Shown here: positions 46,154 to 54,993 of the stretch, in pieces
Numbering within the stretch: position 1 is the stretch's first letter
How the letters are laid out: each line of letters begins with the position of its first letter
From: JANPPS01 sp965246835
GTDB taxonomy: Bacteria > Pseudomonadota > Alphaproteobacteria > Acetobacterales > Acetobacteraceae
Direction: 5' to 3'
DNA length: 64,000 nt
Assembly (NCBI GenBank): GCA_965246835.1
Contig: CBDFFQ010000001.1
Coordinates: 248,001 to 312,000, forward strand
The notes under the pieces: generated by a model
Databases searched by the model: none
What the model was told of the DNA's origin: nothing
Seen by the model: the letters and a program-made list of their open reading frames with translations, nothing else
Translations under genes and position numbers: made by a program

Positions 46154-49100
46154 ATGCTGCGTGAAGCGCGGCTACGGTGCGGCTTTGGCGGGCTGGGGGG
46201 CGTGCGACGTATGTTGGATGGTCCAGGCCTGGCGCGCAGGTCCGACGCGGCGCAGCGCGGCGCAGCCCGGCGAATGCTGGCGGTCGTGGTGCTGATCGCC
46301 GTGACGCTGGCGGGGGGCGCGGCGTGGCTGCGGAGCGACATGCGGGCGGGGCAGTGGGCCGAGGCCGGGCGTGCCGCCGAGAACCTGGCGCTGGGTCTGG
46401 AGCGCGACGTCAACCGCGTGATCGAAGGCTACGACAAATCGTTGCAGCACGCGGCACGGGCCTATGCGCTGCCGGGCTTCGACGCCCTGCCGCCCAGTGT
46501 CCAATACGGTCTGCTGTTCGACAGCGTGGCGCTGGCGATCCCGAACGGCATGGCGGTGATGGACCGTGATGGCAAGCCGGTGTTCTCGTCGAACCACCGG
46601 CAGTATGGGACGCTCGAGTTCGGGGATCGCGACTGGTTCCGGGTGCATCGCGACGCACCGGAAGGCGTGGGCGGCGGCACCGGCTTGTTTGTCAGTGCCC
46701 CGCTGATCGGCAAGCTGACCGGTGACCAGAATATCCCGTTCAGCCGGCGCATCGTCGGGCCGGATGGGTCGTTCCAGGGTGTGGTTGTCACGACGATCCA
46801 GGCGAGCTTCGTGCAGAACCTGTTCGACGCGCTCAGGCTGGGCCCCCAAAGCACCCTGTTGCTGACGACGCTGGAGGGCCGGCTCATCGCGCGGACGCCG
46901 TATAGCCCCTCGGATTTCGGCCGGGATGTGGCGGGCTCGCAGGTGTTCAGCCTGCTGTCGAAGGCGCCGGCTGGGCTGTATGAGGGGCCCAGCATCACGG
47001 ATGGCATCCACCGGCTGTCGGCTTACCGGCGGCTCGGCTCGGCTCCGTTCGTGGTGGTGGTGGGCCTGGCAGAAGGGGACATCTATGCCCCCTGGTATCA
47101 AACGGCCCGCGTGGTGGGTGCCGTGCTGGTGCTGGTGCTGGTCCTGGCAGCCGGGCTTGGCTGGATATTGTGGCGGGAGCTTCGCCGGCGTGCCACGGCG
47201 GAACGCACGACCCAAGCCATGGCCGGCCGGTTGGAAGCTTTGATCGAGACCGTTCCCGCGGCCGTGTGGTCCACGTCAGACGCGGACGCCGCCACCGTCG
47301 CCGGTAACCGGTACGCGGCGGAGCTGCTGCGGTTGCCCTACGGTTCCAATCCCTCGCTCACGGCCCCGGCGGCGGTGCGGCCCCAGCATTTCCGCGTATT
47401 GCTGGACGGGGTGGAGATTCCGCCGGCGGACCTGCCGATCCAGCGGGCCGCCCGCGGGGAGGACGTGCCGCTGCAGGAATACGAGGTCGCGTTCGAGGAC
47501 GGGACCACCTCGACGATCCTGATTCGCGCCATGCCGCTCCGCGACCCCTCGGGCGCCCTGGCCGGCTCGGTCTGCGCCGCCATCGACGTCACCGAGCGCA
47601 AGCAGGCAGAGGCTGCCCTGCGCCGGTCGGAGGAAGAGTTCCACGCTTTGGCGGAGAACCTGCCCAACCTGTGCTGGATGGCGAACGCGGACGGCTGGAT
47701 CTATTGGTACAACCGTGGCTGGTACGACTACACAGGCACCACCCCTGCCGACATGGAGGGCTGGGGCTGGCAGTCCGTTCATGATCCAGCGGTGCTATCC
47801 GCCGTCATGGGGCGCTGGAAGGGGTGCATCGCAGCAGGCATGCCATTCGAAATGACGTTTCCCCTGCGCGGCAGCGACGGCGCGTTCCGCCCCTTCCTGA
47901 CGCGCATCGTGCCGTTGCGCGACGCTGGCGGCGCCATCATTCGCTGGTTCGGCAGCAATGTGGACATCAGCGAGCAGCAACAAACCGAGGCAGCCCTGCG
48001 CGCCAGCGAGGACGCCTTGCGTCGCTTAAACGAGCAGCTGGAGGCCCGCGTGGCCGCGGAGGTGACGGCGCGGGAGCAGGCACAGGCCCGGCTGGCGCAG
48101 TCTCAGCGCCTGGAGGCGCTGGGGCAGCTTGCCGGCGGCATCGCCCACGACTTCAACAACGTGCTGCAAGCCGTGTCCGGCGGGCTGGGCCTGATCGTCC
48201 GCCGGGCCGAGGACCCCGTCGCCGTGCGTGATCTGGCCCGAATGGCCGACGCCGCCGCCAAGCGCGGGGCCAGCATCACCGGGCGCCTGCTGACCTTTGC
48301 CCGCAGGGGGGAGTTGCAAGCCGCGCCGGTGCCGCCCGCCGCGCTGCTGGACGGCCTGCGCGAAATGCTGGCGCCGACCCTCGGCGCGTCGATTCAGGTG
48401 GTGACGCATGTGGACCCGGACGCGCCGCCGCTGCTGACTGACCGGGCGCAGTTGGAGACGGTGCTGGTGAACCTGGCCGTGAACGCCCGCGACGCCATGC
48501 CGGACGGCGGCATCCTGCGGATCACTGCAACCGTCGAAGCGGTGGCCGGGCCAGGTGGGAGCACATCTCCGGCCGAGCTCGGCCCAGGCGCCTACCTGCG
48601 GCTGGACTTGACGGATGTCGGCACCGGCATGGACGCCGCGACGCTGGCGCGCGCATCGGAGCCGTTCTTCACCACCAAGCCGCCGGGCCAAGGGACCGGG
48701 CTGGGCCTGGCGATGGCGCGTGGTTTTGCCGAGCAGTCCAAAGGTGGCTTCGCGCTGCGGAGCGCGCCGGGCGAGGGCACGACGGTCACGCTCTGGTTCC
48801 CGGTCGCGGGCCGCGCGGTGCAGTCGGATGCCCTGGACGAGCCTGCGCCGCCGCCCGCCACCGCATCTGACCGCGTGCTGCTGGTGGATGACGACGCGAT
48901 GGTGCGGGCCGTCCTGGCCGGGCACCTGGAAGCCAGGGGCTACCGGGTCAGCCAGGCGTCCGACGGCCTGGACGCCCTGGCGCGGTTGGATGCCGGGGAG
49001 GCTGCCGACCTGCTCGTGACCGATTTCGCCATGCCCGGCATGAACGGGCTGGCGCTGATCGCGGAGGCCCGGCGGCGGCGGCCCGGCCTGCCGGCCCTGT

Positions 49101-49252
49101 TGCTGACCGGCTACGCCGAAGCGACCGTCCAGCTGCATGTCGAGACTGCCTCACCCGAGGCGTTGATGCTGCTGCGTAAGCCGGTATCAGGCGACGAGCT
49201 GACCGCCCGTGCATCGGCCCTGCTGAATGCACCGGCAAAGGCCGCAGAGTAG
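46154..49252 (+). CDS. hybrid sensor histidine kinase with dCache and two PAS domains
   Basis: Membrane-bound signalling protein of 1032 residues. A first transmembrane helix (about 40-58) and a periplasmic dCache-like sensor (about 60-310) are followed by a second helix (about 317-338). Then come PAS (about 360-475), PAS/PAC (about 483-610) and a short coiled coil. The HisKA-type domain has phospho-His665 (GGIAHDFNNVLQAV), the HATPase domain has GTGLGLAMARGF, and the C-terminal receiver has phospho-Asp957. The true start could be 46211 instead; neither ATG has a convincing ribosome-binding site. No separate response regulator is adjacent, and the ligand is unknown. Confidence 0.88.
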   Translation: MLREARLRCGFGGLGGVRRMLDGPGLARRSDAAQRGAARRMLAVVVLIAVTLAGGAAWLRSDMRAGQWAEAGRAAENLALGLERDVNRVIEGYDKSLQHAARAYALPGFDALPPSVQYGLLFDSVALAIPNGMAVMDRDGKPVFSSNHRQYGTLEFGDRDWFRVHRDAPEGVGGGTGLFVSAPLIGKLTGDQNIPFSRRIVGPDGSFQGVVVTTIQASFVQNLFDALRLGPQSTLLLTTLEGRLIARTPYSPSDFGRDVAGSQVFSLLSKAPAGLYEGPSITDGIHRLSAYRRLGSAPFVVVVGLAEGDIYAPWYQTARVVGAVLVLVLVLAAGLGWILWRELRRRATAERTTQAMAGRLEALIETVPAAVWSTSDADAATVAGNRYAAELLRLPYGSNPSLTAPAAVRPQHFRVLLDGVEIPPADLPIQRAARGEDVPLQEYEVAFEDGTTSTILIRAMPLRDPSGALAGSVCAAIDVTERKQAEAALRRSEEEFHALAENLPNLCWMANADGWIYWYNRGWYDYTGTTPADMEGWGWQSVHDPAVLSAVMGRWKGCIAAGMPFEMTFPLRGSDGAFRPFLTRIVPLRDAGGAIIRWFGSNVDISEQQQTEAALRASEDALRRLNEQLEARVAAEVTAREQAQARLAQSQRLEALGQLAGGIAHDFNNVLQAVSGGLGLIVRRAEDPVAVRDLARMADAAAKRGASITGRLLTFARRGELQAAPVPPAALLDGLREMLAPTLGASIQVVTHVDPDAPPLLTDRAQLETVLVNLAVNARDAMPDGGILRITATVEAVAGPGGSTSPAELGPGAYLRLDLTDVGTGMDAATLARASEPFFTTKPPGQGTGLGLAMARGFAEQSKGGFALRSAPGEGTTVTLWFPVAGRAVQSDALDEPAPPPATASDRVLLVDDDAMVRAVLAGHLEARGYRVSQASDGLDALARLDAGEAADLLVTDFAMPGMNGLALIAEARRRRPGLPALLLTGYAEATVQLHVETASPEALMLLRKPVSGDELTARASALLNAPAKAAE

Positions 49253-49296
49253 CGGCGGGGCACCGCCCCCACCTTACGTCCGGCGGAAGCACGACG

Positions 49297-50514
49297 TCAT
49301 ACAGAGCCTCTGGCGTTCGGAAGCTGAAATTGGGCATAGCCGAGATCACCCGGGCGCCCGATCTGGACCAAGGTCCCGGCCGGCACCAGAATCGGCTCAC
49401 CCCGCACCAGGCTCTGCGACCTCTCCGACCCCGGCAGTTGCACGGCTGGCTGCCGCTCCGACCCATGGCTGACCAGGGTGTAATCGTCACCCACCGATTG
49501 CATGCGCGACACCTGGAGGTCCACCGCAACGCGCCCGGGTATACTTCCCCGGCTGGCCCACCCGAGCTCGATGGGGGCGTTGCCCGGTGTCACCTGGTAA
49601 TTCACGGTTCGCTCCAACCCGCTCCCGGACGAGGACGCGACGCACCGCATGCTTCCCATCGGGAGATAATCAACCAGCGCGCGGTCGATCGCGGCCTGGA
49701 ACGGCGGCGGCGGGATCAAGTCCCGCACCCGGTCGGCTTGCGCCAGGCGCAACGGCGTGATGCCGAACTCGTCCCCGTACCCGTCGATGCATTGCGATGC
49801 GACGGCCACCAACATCTGCGGCGGCAGCGCCGATATCTGCACGTCGGTCATCCCGGTCAGCAGCCGGGCCAGAACCTCGCCACGCACCATGGTAATGTCG
49901 TTGGCATCCGCTGCCGTCAGCACGCTGCCGGGTGGGAACTGGGCGCCGTGCTGCAGCAATCGGGCGGTGCCGTCGTTGAGCTCCTCAAGGTCGTGCGCGG
50001 AGGGCTGCAGCTCCGTCCGGACCGACCGGAGCTTGGCATACACGGCGTCCTTGATCTCCTGCGGCAAGGCCAGCACCTCGTCCGGGCTGGCGGTATAGAG
50101 CCGCATGCAGATCGTGATCGCCGCGTCGATATCCAGGTCGGCTCCACCGATCAGCTCGCCCCAAGTGCTGCTGCCGGGCGATCGTCCGGCGCGCCCCGAT
50201 CCATCATCCGGCTCCGGACTGGCGGACGATGCGGTCGGACGGTTCCGCGGGGGCGATCCACCGCCGCCGCCATCGACCGTGTTCGGACCGGGATCATCCG
50301 GGGGCTCGCCAGGCACTTGCGCGTCGCGGCCATCCGGCACCTCATCGGGCGCACCCGGCTTCGTCGTGCTGACATGCCCGGCTTCCAGCAGGCGCAGGAA
50401 CGCAGTCTCCGCAGCCGACGGAAAGCCGGGTGGGGTGGGGCCCAGTCCTATCGATCCGCCGATTGCGTCCATTTCCCGACCTGTGACTGCGTCGCGTGCG
50501 AAATGCGCGGACAT
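49297..50514 (-). CDS. unrecognised protein with disordered linker and C-terminal beta-rich region
   Basis: No family is recognised. From 50514 it has about 405 residues. A short N-terminal part (MSAHFARDAVTGREMDAIGG) is followed by a Pro/Gly/Ser/Asp-rich low-complexity region (about 30-125) and a helical middle (about 130-280). The C-terminal third (about 290-405) looks beta-rich and ends with VPAGTLVQIGRPGDLGYAQF-like sequence. Alternative starts are 50583 and 50472; none has a clear ribosome-binding site. No signal peptide or membrane helix is seen. The opposite-strand frame here is His/Arg-rich and looks like a shadow. It diverges from the epmB-like gene. Confidence 0.55.
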   Translation of the reverse strand: MSAHFARDAVTGREMDAIGGSIGLGPTPPGFPSAAETAFLRLLEAGHVSTTKPGAPDEVPDGRDAQVPGEPPDDPGPNTVDGGGGGSPPRNRPTASSASPEPDDGSGRAGRSPGSSTWGELIGGADLDIDAAITICMRLYTASPDEVLALPQEIKDAVYAKLRSVRTELQPSAHDLEELNDGTARLLQHGAQFPPGSVLTAADANDITMVRGEVLARLLTGMTDVQISALPPQMLVAVASQCIDGYGDEFGITPLRLAQADRVRDLIPPPPFQAAIDRALVDYLPMGSMRCVASSSGSGLERTVNYQVTPGNAPIELGWASRGSIPGRVAVDLQVSRMQSVGDDYTLVSHGSERQPAVQLPGSERSQSLVRGEPILVPAGTLVQIGRPGDLGYAQFQLPNARGSV

Positions 50515-50593
50515 GCCCTCGATACCGCCGTAAACTTGCCCGAGCCTGACGGCGGTGTTCCCTTGGACCGCGGCCTCCGGCATACAGCGCGCC

Positions 50594-51613
50594 ATGATCC
50601 ACACCACCGCCGGGCTCATCGATGCGGGGCTGGTGCCCGCGACCGACCGCACCATCCTCGACGCCGTCGCCACGAAGTATGCCGTCGCCGTGCCGGAGGC
50701 GCTGCGCCGGCTGATTGGCCGCGCGGACGATCCGATCGGGCGCCAGTTCATCCCCCATCCGGACGAGTTGCTGATCGCTCCCCACGAACGGGCGGACCCC
50801 ATCGGCGACGATGCGCTCTCCCCGGTGCCCGGCATCGTCCATCGCTATGCCGACCGCGCCCTGCTGAAGCCGCTGCTGATCTGCCCCACCTATTGCCGCT
50901 TCTGCTTCCGGCGCGAGCATGTCGGGCCCGGCGGGGGGCTGCTGCCCGACCAGGACCTGCACACCGCATACAAATGGCTTCATGACCATCCCGCCATCCG
51001 CGAGGTGATCCTCACCGGCGGCGATCCGCTCATGCTGTCGCCCCGGCGGCTGCACGCGATCCTGCAGGCGCTCGACGGCATCCCGCACATCGAGACGCTG
51101 CGCATCCACACCCGCCTTCCCGTCGCGGACCCCGCCAAGCTGACGGAGGCGCTCGCCGCCACCCTGGCCACGGACAAACCGCTCTGGCTCGTGGTCCACG
51201 CCAATCATGCGCGCGAGTTCGCGCCCGACGCCGTGGCCGCCCTGAAGCGCGTGCAGGCTCAGGGCGTGCCCGTTCTTGGCCAATCCGTGCTGCTGCGCGG
51301 TGTGAACGATTCGGCCGAGGCGCTGGAAGACCTGTTCCGCGCGATGCTCCGCGCGCGGGTAAAGCCCTACTACCTGCATCAGCTCGATCCGGCGCCCGGC
51401 ACTGCCCGCTTTCACGTGCCGATCGCCGAGGGCCAGGCCATCCTGGCAAAGCTGCGAGGCCGGGTCACGGGGCTCGCCTGGCCGACCTATGTGCTCGACA
51501 TCCCGGGTGGCCATGGCAAGGTGCCGATCGGGCCGGGCTATCTCGAGGGCGATCACGTGCGCGACCCCCACGGCCATGCCCATCGCCTTGCCGATGCCGG
51601 GCCCGCGGTTTAG
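50594..51613 (+). CDS. epmB: EF-P beta-lysylation protein EpmB-like lysine 2,3-aminomutase (radical SAM)
   Basis: Radical SAM, PLP-dependent aminomutase predicted to make (R)-beta-lysine for EF-P modification. The 339 residues have the cluster motif C97-x3-C101-x2-C104 (CPTYCRFC) and the SAM-binding GGDP. Lys309 in GGHGKVP is the likely PLP ligand. It is too short for a clostridial KamA, and efp follows 39 bases later, which favours EpmB. EpmA, which attaches the beta-lysine, is not in the window. Confidence 0.88.
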   Translation: MIHTTAGLIDAGLVPATDRTILDAVATKYAVAVPEALRRLIGRADDPIGRQFIPHPDELLIAPHERADPIGDDALSPVPGIVHRYADRALLKPLLICPTYCRFCFRREHVGPGGGLLPDQDLHTAYKWLHDHPAIREVILTGGDPLMLSPRRLHAILQALDGIPHIETLRIHTRLPVADPAKLTEALAATLATDKPLWLVVHANHAREFAPDAVAALKRVQAQGVPVLGQSVLLRGVNDSAEALEDLFRAMLRARVKPYYLHQLDPAPGTARFHVPIAEGQAILAKLRGRVTGLAWPTYVLDIPGGHGKVPIGPGYLEGDHVRDPHGHAHRLADAGPAV

Positions 51614-51652
51614 AAGCGGCGCCTCACCGCCATCACAGTCGAGTTCTTTGGA

Positions 51653-52219
51653 ATGAAGCAGCAGGCCAACCTCATCCGCGCCGGACACGTGCTCGATCAT
51701 GGCGGGCGCCGGTGGACCGTGCTGAAGCAGCAGATCATCACACCGGGCAAGGGTGGCGCGTTCATCCAGGTCGAGATGCGGGACCTGAAAACCGGCAACA
51801 AGACCAATGAGCGGTGGCGCACCGCCGATACGGTCGAGCGGCTGCAGACCTCGGAGTCCGACTTCACCTATTCTTACACGGATGGCGACAACATCGTCTT
51901 GATGGACCCGCAATCCTTCGAGCAGACCATGATCCCCGTGGCACTGCTCGGCGAGCAGGCGGCGTATCTGCAAGACAACATGACCGTGACGGTGGACATG
52001 GTGGAAAGCGAGCCCGTGGGCCTTCGCCTGCCGTCCACCGTGATCCTTGAGGTCGTGGAGGCCGATCCGGTGGTGAAGGGGCAGACCGCCACCAGCTCCT
52101 ACAAGCCCGCCAAGCTGTCGAACGGCGTGCGCACCGACGTGCCGCCCTTCGTCGAGGCCGGGGAGCGGATCGTGGTACGGACCGAGGATGGCAGCTACGT
52201 CGAGCGCGCCAAGGGATAG
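51653..52219 (+). CDS. efp: elongation factor P
   Basis: Relieves ribosome stalling at polyproline. The 188 residues comprise a KOW-like N-terminal domain and two OB-fold domains. The modifiable loop is ITPGKGGAF with Lys33 at the tip, matching E. coli Lys34. With an EpmB-like gene just upstream, beta-lysylation of Lys33 is expected. The proline-rich proteins downstream and in the flagellar operon are plausible clients. The suhB-like gene follows after 3 bases. Confidence 0.95.
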   Translation: MKQQANLIRAGHVLDHGGRRWTVLKQQIITPGKGGAFIQVEMRDLKTGNKTNERWRTADTVERLQTSESDFTYSYTDGDNIVLMDPQSFEQTMIPVALLGEQAAYLQDNMTVTVDMVESEPVGLRLPSTVILEVVEADPVVKGQTATSSYKPAKLSNGVRTDVPPFVEAGERIVVRTEDGSYVERAKG

Positions 52220-52222
52220 GCC

Positions 52223-53089
52223 ATGGCCCTCCGCCTCTCCCCCCACATGACGGTCATGCAGAACGCGGCTCAGAAGGCCGCCAAGCGTCTGCTGCGCGAT
52301 TTTGCGGAGGTGGAGCAGCTGCAGGTCAGCGTGAAGGGCCCCGGCGATTTCGTGAGCCAGGCCGATATGCGTGCCGAAGCGACGCTCAAGGAAGAACTGA
52401 CCAAGGCGCGCCCGGGCTATTCCTTCCTGATGGAAGAAGCCGGCAAGTCCGGCAGCGATAATTGGGCGTGGCGCTGGGTGGTGGATCCGCTGGACGGCAC
52501 CAGCAATTTCCTGCACGGAATCCCGCATTGGTGCATTTCGGTGGCGCTCGAGCATCGGCTGCCCGATGGCTCCGCCGAGATCGCGTCCGCCATGATCTAC
52601 AACCCCGTCAATGACGAGATGTTCTGGGCCGAGAAGGGCATCGGCGCCTATCTGAACGAGCGCCGCCTGCGGGTCTCGGCCCGGCGCGAGTTTAGCCAGG
52701 CGCTGTTCGCCACCGGCATCCCGTTCGCCAGCGTGACCGCCGCCCGCCGCCTGGCCTTTGCCCGCACGCTCGGCGTGCTGATGCCGCAAGTGGCGGGCAT
52801 CCGCCGCTTCGGTGCCGCGGCGCTCGATCTCGCCTGGGTCGCGGCCGGGCGGTATGACGGGTTCTGGGAGCTGGGTCTCAAGCCCTGGGACATGGCAGCC
52901 GGGCTGCTGATCGTGCGAGAGGCCGGGGGCTTCGTGACCGGCGCGGACGGCGCCGAAACGGTCATGCAGGAAGATGCCGGCAACGACATCGTGGCCGCCA
53001 ACCCGCACATGCATGCGCGCCTGCGTGAGGTCGTCGCCGATGGCGTCGCGGCCGCCCGGGGCCGCTCACCCGAGGGCCTGCCGGCCTGA
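52223..53089 (+). CDS. suhB: inositol monophosphatase family protein
   Basis: Mg2+-dependent sugar-alcohol phosphatase of 288 residues. The metal-binding motifs are WVVDPLDGTSNFLHGIPHW and, near the C-terminus, WELGLKPWDMAAGLLIVREAGG. The family also includes ribosome-biogenesis factor SuhB and histidinol-phosphatase-like enzymes, so substrate is not certain. It lies 3 bases after efp and shares a base with the next start (TGATG). Confidence 0.85.
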   Translation: MALRLSPHMTVMQNAAQKAAKRLLRDFAEVEQLQVSVKGPGDFVSQADMRAEATLKEELTKARPGYSFLMEEAGKSGSDNWAWRWVVDPLDGTSNFLHGIPHWCISVALEHRLPDGSAEIASAMIYNPVNDEMFWAEKGIGAYLNERRLRVSARREFSQALFATGIPFASVTAARRLAFARTLGVLMPQVAGIRRFGAAALDLAWVAAGRYDGFWELGLKPWDMAAGLLIVREAGGFVTGADGAETVMQEDAGNDIVAANPHMHARLREVVADGVAAARGRSPEGLPA

Positions 53090-53769
53090 TGCGCCGGCGC
53101 CTCGCCCTGACCGTCATGCTGCTGTCCGGCTCCGCGAGCGCGTGGGGCCAGGCCACCGTGAACCAGGGCGCCCTAGATCAGCTCGCTCCGCGATCGCGCA
53201 CGGAAAGCCGGCCGGCCGCCCGCCCCGCGCGCACTCCGGACAAGCCGGCCCCTCCGGCCAAGCCGCCCACCCGGCCCACGGCGCAGGCCACGACCCCGCC
53301 GCGCCCCCCTGCCCGTCCACCCGCGGTCCCCACGGTGCCGCCGGCCATCGCCGCCCTGCCGCCGCCCATCCTCGTGCCTGTCGCGCCGCCGCCGCCGCCT
53401 CCCGTGGTGCCGCTGGTGGCGGATGCACCCGGCGCCGTCGCGCCATTGCCGGGTGGCCTGCGCGCCACCTTCGGCTCCGATCGCGCCGATCTCAATGCCG
53501 CCACGGAAAGCGCGATCCGCCGGTTCGCGGCCGAGGTGAAGCCCAACGAGCGGCAGGCGGTGAACGTGCTGGCCTATGCCGCGGGGTCCGCGGATGACCC
53601 CTCGACGCCGCGACGCCTGTCGTTGGCCCGGGCTCTCGCGGCCCGGGCGGTGCTGATCAACGAAGGCATCCCCTCCACCCGTATCTACGTCCGCGCCCTC
53701 GGCAGCGCCATCGGCGACGGCCCGGCCGATCGGGTGGACCTGACCCGCGCGCCCGGTGCCGCGCCATGA
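53089..53769 (+). CDS. secreted proline-rich OmpA-like protein
   Basis: The 226 residues have a signal peptide (ending near WG-Q), then a long Pro/Ala/Arg-rich segment (about 35-118, including a run of six prolines). The C-terminal OmpA/MotB-like domain (about 125-226) has ATFGSDRADL, a two-arginine RRLSLARALAARAVL helix and DRVDL. It probably contacts peptidoglycan, with the Pro-rich part spanning the periplasm. It overlaps the MotA/TolQ-like gene by ATGA, which suggests a partner role with the ion-channel pair. Confidence 0.75.
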   Translation: MRRRLALTVMLLSGSASAWGQATVNQGALDQLAPRSRTESRPAARPARTPDKPAPPAKPPTRPTAQATTPPRPPARPPAVPTVPPAIAALPPPILVPVAPPPPPPVVPLVADAPGAVAPLPGGLRATFGSDRADLNAATESAIRRFAAEVKPNERQAVNVLAYAAGSADDPSTPRRLSLARALAARAVLINEGIPSTRIYVRALGSAIGDGPADRVDLTRAPGAAP

Positions 53770-54911
53770 CCCGGCCCCGCACATACCTGATCCGCATGCT
53801 GGTGTTCCTGGCAGCGGTCGTGCTGCTGGTGCTCTTTCTCTCCTCCGCGCTGGTCACCGCGTTCGAGAGCAATCCGCTGCTGAATGCGTTGATTGCCGTC
53901 GTGCTGGCGATCGGCATCGCCTGGAATATTCTGCAAGTCGTGCGGCTCCAGCCGGAAGTGCTGTGGCTCGAAACGTTCCAGTCCAACCGGCCCCGCCTCG
54001 CCGCCCTGCCCTCCCCCCGCCTGCTGGCGCCCATGGCCAGCATGCTCGCGGCCCGGCAGGCCAAGGCGCGGGACGGCAAGGACCGGTTCACCCTATCCGC
54101 GCCCGCCATGCGCTCCCTGCTCGACAGCCTGGCCTCCCGCCTCGACGAATCGCGCGAGCTGTCACGCTATATGACCGGGCTTCTGATCTTCCTAGGATTG
54201 CTCGGGACGTTCTGGGGCCTGCTGCTGACGGTCGCCTCCGTGTCGGACGTGATCTCCGGCATGTCGATCGGCTCCGGTGACATCAATGCGCTGTTCGAGC
54301 AGCTGAAATCCGGTCTCGGCAAGCCGTTGCGCGGCATGGGCACCGCGTTCAGCTCCAGCATGTTCGGCCTCGCCGGCGCGCTCATCCTCGGGTTCCTCGA
54401 CCTCACCGCCGGGCAGGCGCAGAACCGGTTCTTCAACGAGCTCGAGGAATGGCTGGCCGGCCTCACCCGGCTTTCATCGGGGGCCATCGGCGAGGGGGCC
54501 GAGGGATCGGTCCCGGTCTATGTGCAGGCGCTGCTGGAGCAGACGGCCGAGAACATGGAGACCTTGCAAACCACGCTCGCCCGCGGCGAAGACAGCCGGC
54601 AGCAGGCCAACGCCGCCGTTCTAGCCCTCACGGAGAAGATCGGCACGCTGTCCGACACGATGCGCGCCAACCAGCAGCTCATGCTCCGCCTTGCGGAAGG
54701 ACAGGCTCAGCTCGGCCCAGCCCTCACGCGCCTGGGCGAACGCGGCGCCGACGACGCCTCCCGCGCGCATCTGCGGGCGATCGAGAACTTGCTGCAACGG
54801 CTGGTGACCGAGGGGGAGCAAGGCCGCATCCAAAGCACGTCGGAGCTCCGCAACGATATCCGCGTGCTGACCCGCACGATCGCCGCCCTGGCGGAAGGGC
54901 AGCCGGGATGA
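53766..54911 (+). CDS. MotA/TolQ/ExbB-like proton channel protein with coiled-coil tail
   Basis: Membrane ion-channel subunit of 381 residues with four predicted transmembrane helices (about 11-31, 38-58, 137-160 and 195-215). The family signature is GLLGTFWGLLLTV (145-157). A cytoplasmic tail of about 140 residues after TM4 is helical and probably coiled coil (about 255-375). The arrangement resembles ZorA and other MotA-like proteins more than flagellar MotA. The next gene encodes its MotB-like partner. No function is known; no Zorya effector genes are present. Confidence 0.8.
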   Translation: MTRPRTYLIRMLVFLAAVVLLVLFLSSALVTAFESNPLLNALIAVVLAIGIAWNILQVVRLQPEVLWLETFQSNRPRLAALPSPRLLAPMASMLAARQAKARDGKDRFTLSAPAMRSLLDSLASRLDESRELSRYMTGLLIFLGLLGTFWGLLLTVASVSDVISGMSIGSGDINALFEQLKSGLGKPLRGMGTAFSSSMFGLAGALILGFLDLTAGQAQNRFFNELEEWLAGLTRLSSGAIGEGAEGSVPVYVQALLEQTAENMETLQTTLARGEDSRQQANAAVLALTEKIGTLSDTMRANQQLMLRLAEGQAQLGPALTRLGERGADDASRAHLRAIENLLQRLVTEGEQGRIQSTSELRNDIRVLTRTIAALAEGQPG

Positions 54912-54917
54912 GGTCGT

Positions 54918-54960
54918 TCCTCCCCCTCTCCCCTCGGGAGAGGGTTGGGGTGAGGGGGAG
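54918..54960. repeat. REP-like palindromic repeat, copy 3
   Basis: CCCTCTCCC and GGGAGAGGG pair around a CTC/TCG centre and are followed by TTGGGGTGAGGGGGAG. It lies between the stop of the MotA-like gene and the start of the MotB-like gene, splitting an otherwise tight gene pair by 82 bases. Confidence 0.75.
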
Positions 54961-54993
54961 AGCCCGGCCCTTTTGCGTGAAGCTGGGCCCCTA

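Noticed and set aside
49330..50985. A 551-residue plus-strand open frame opposite the orphan protein
   Set aside because: It is rich in His, Arg and Gln and continues across the start of the epmB-like gene in another frame. The minus-strand frame has more protein-like composition, though neither is proven.
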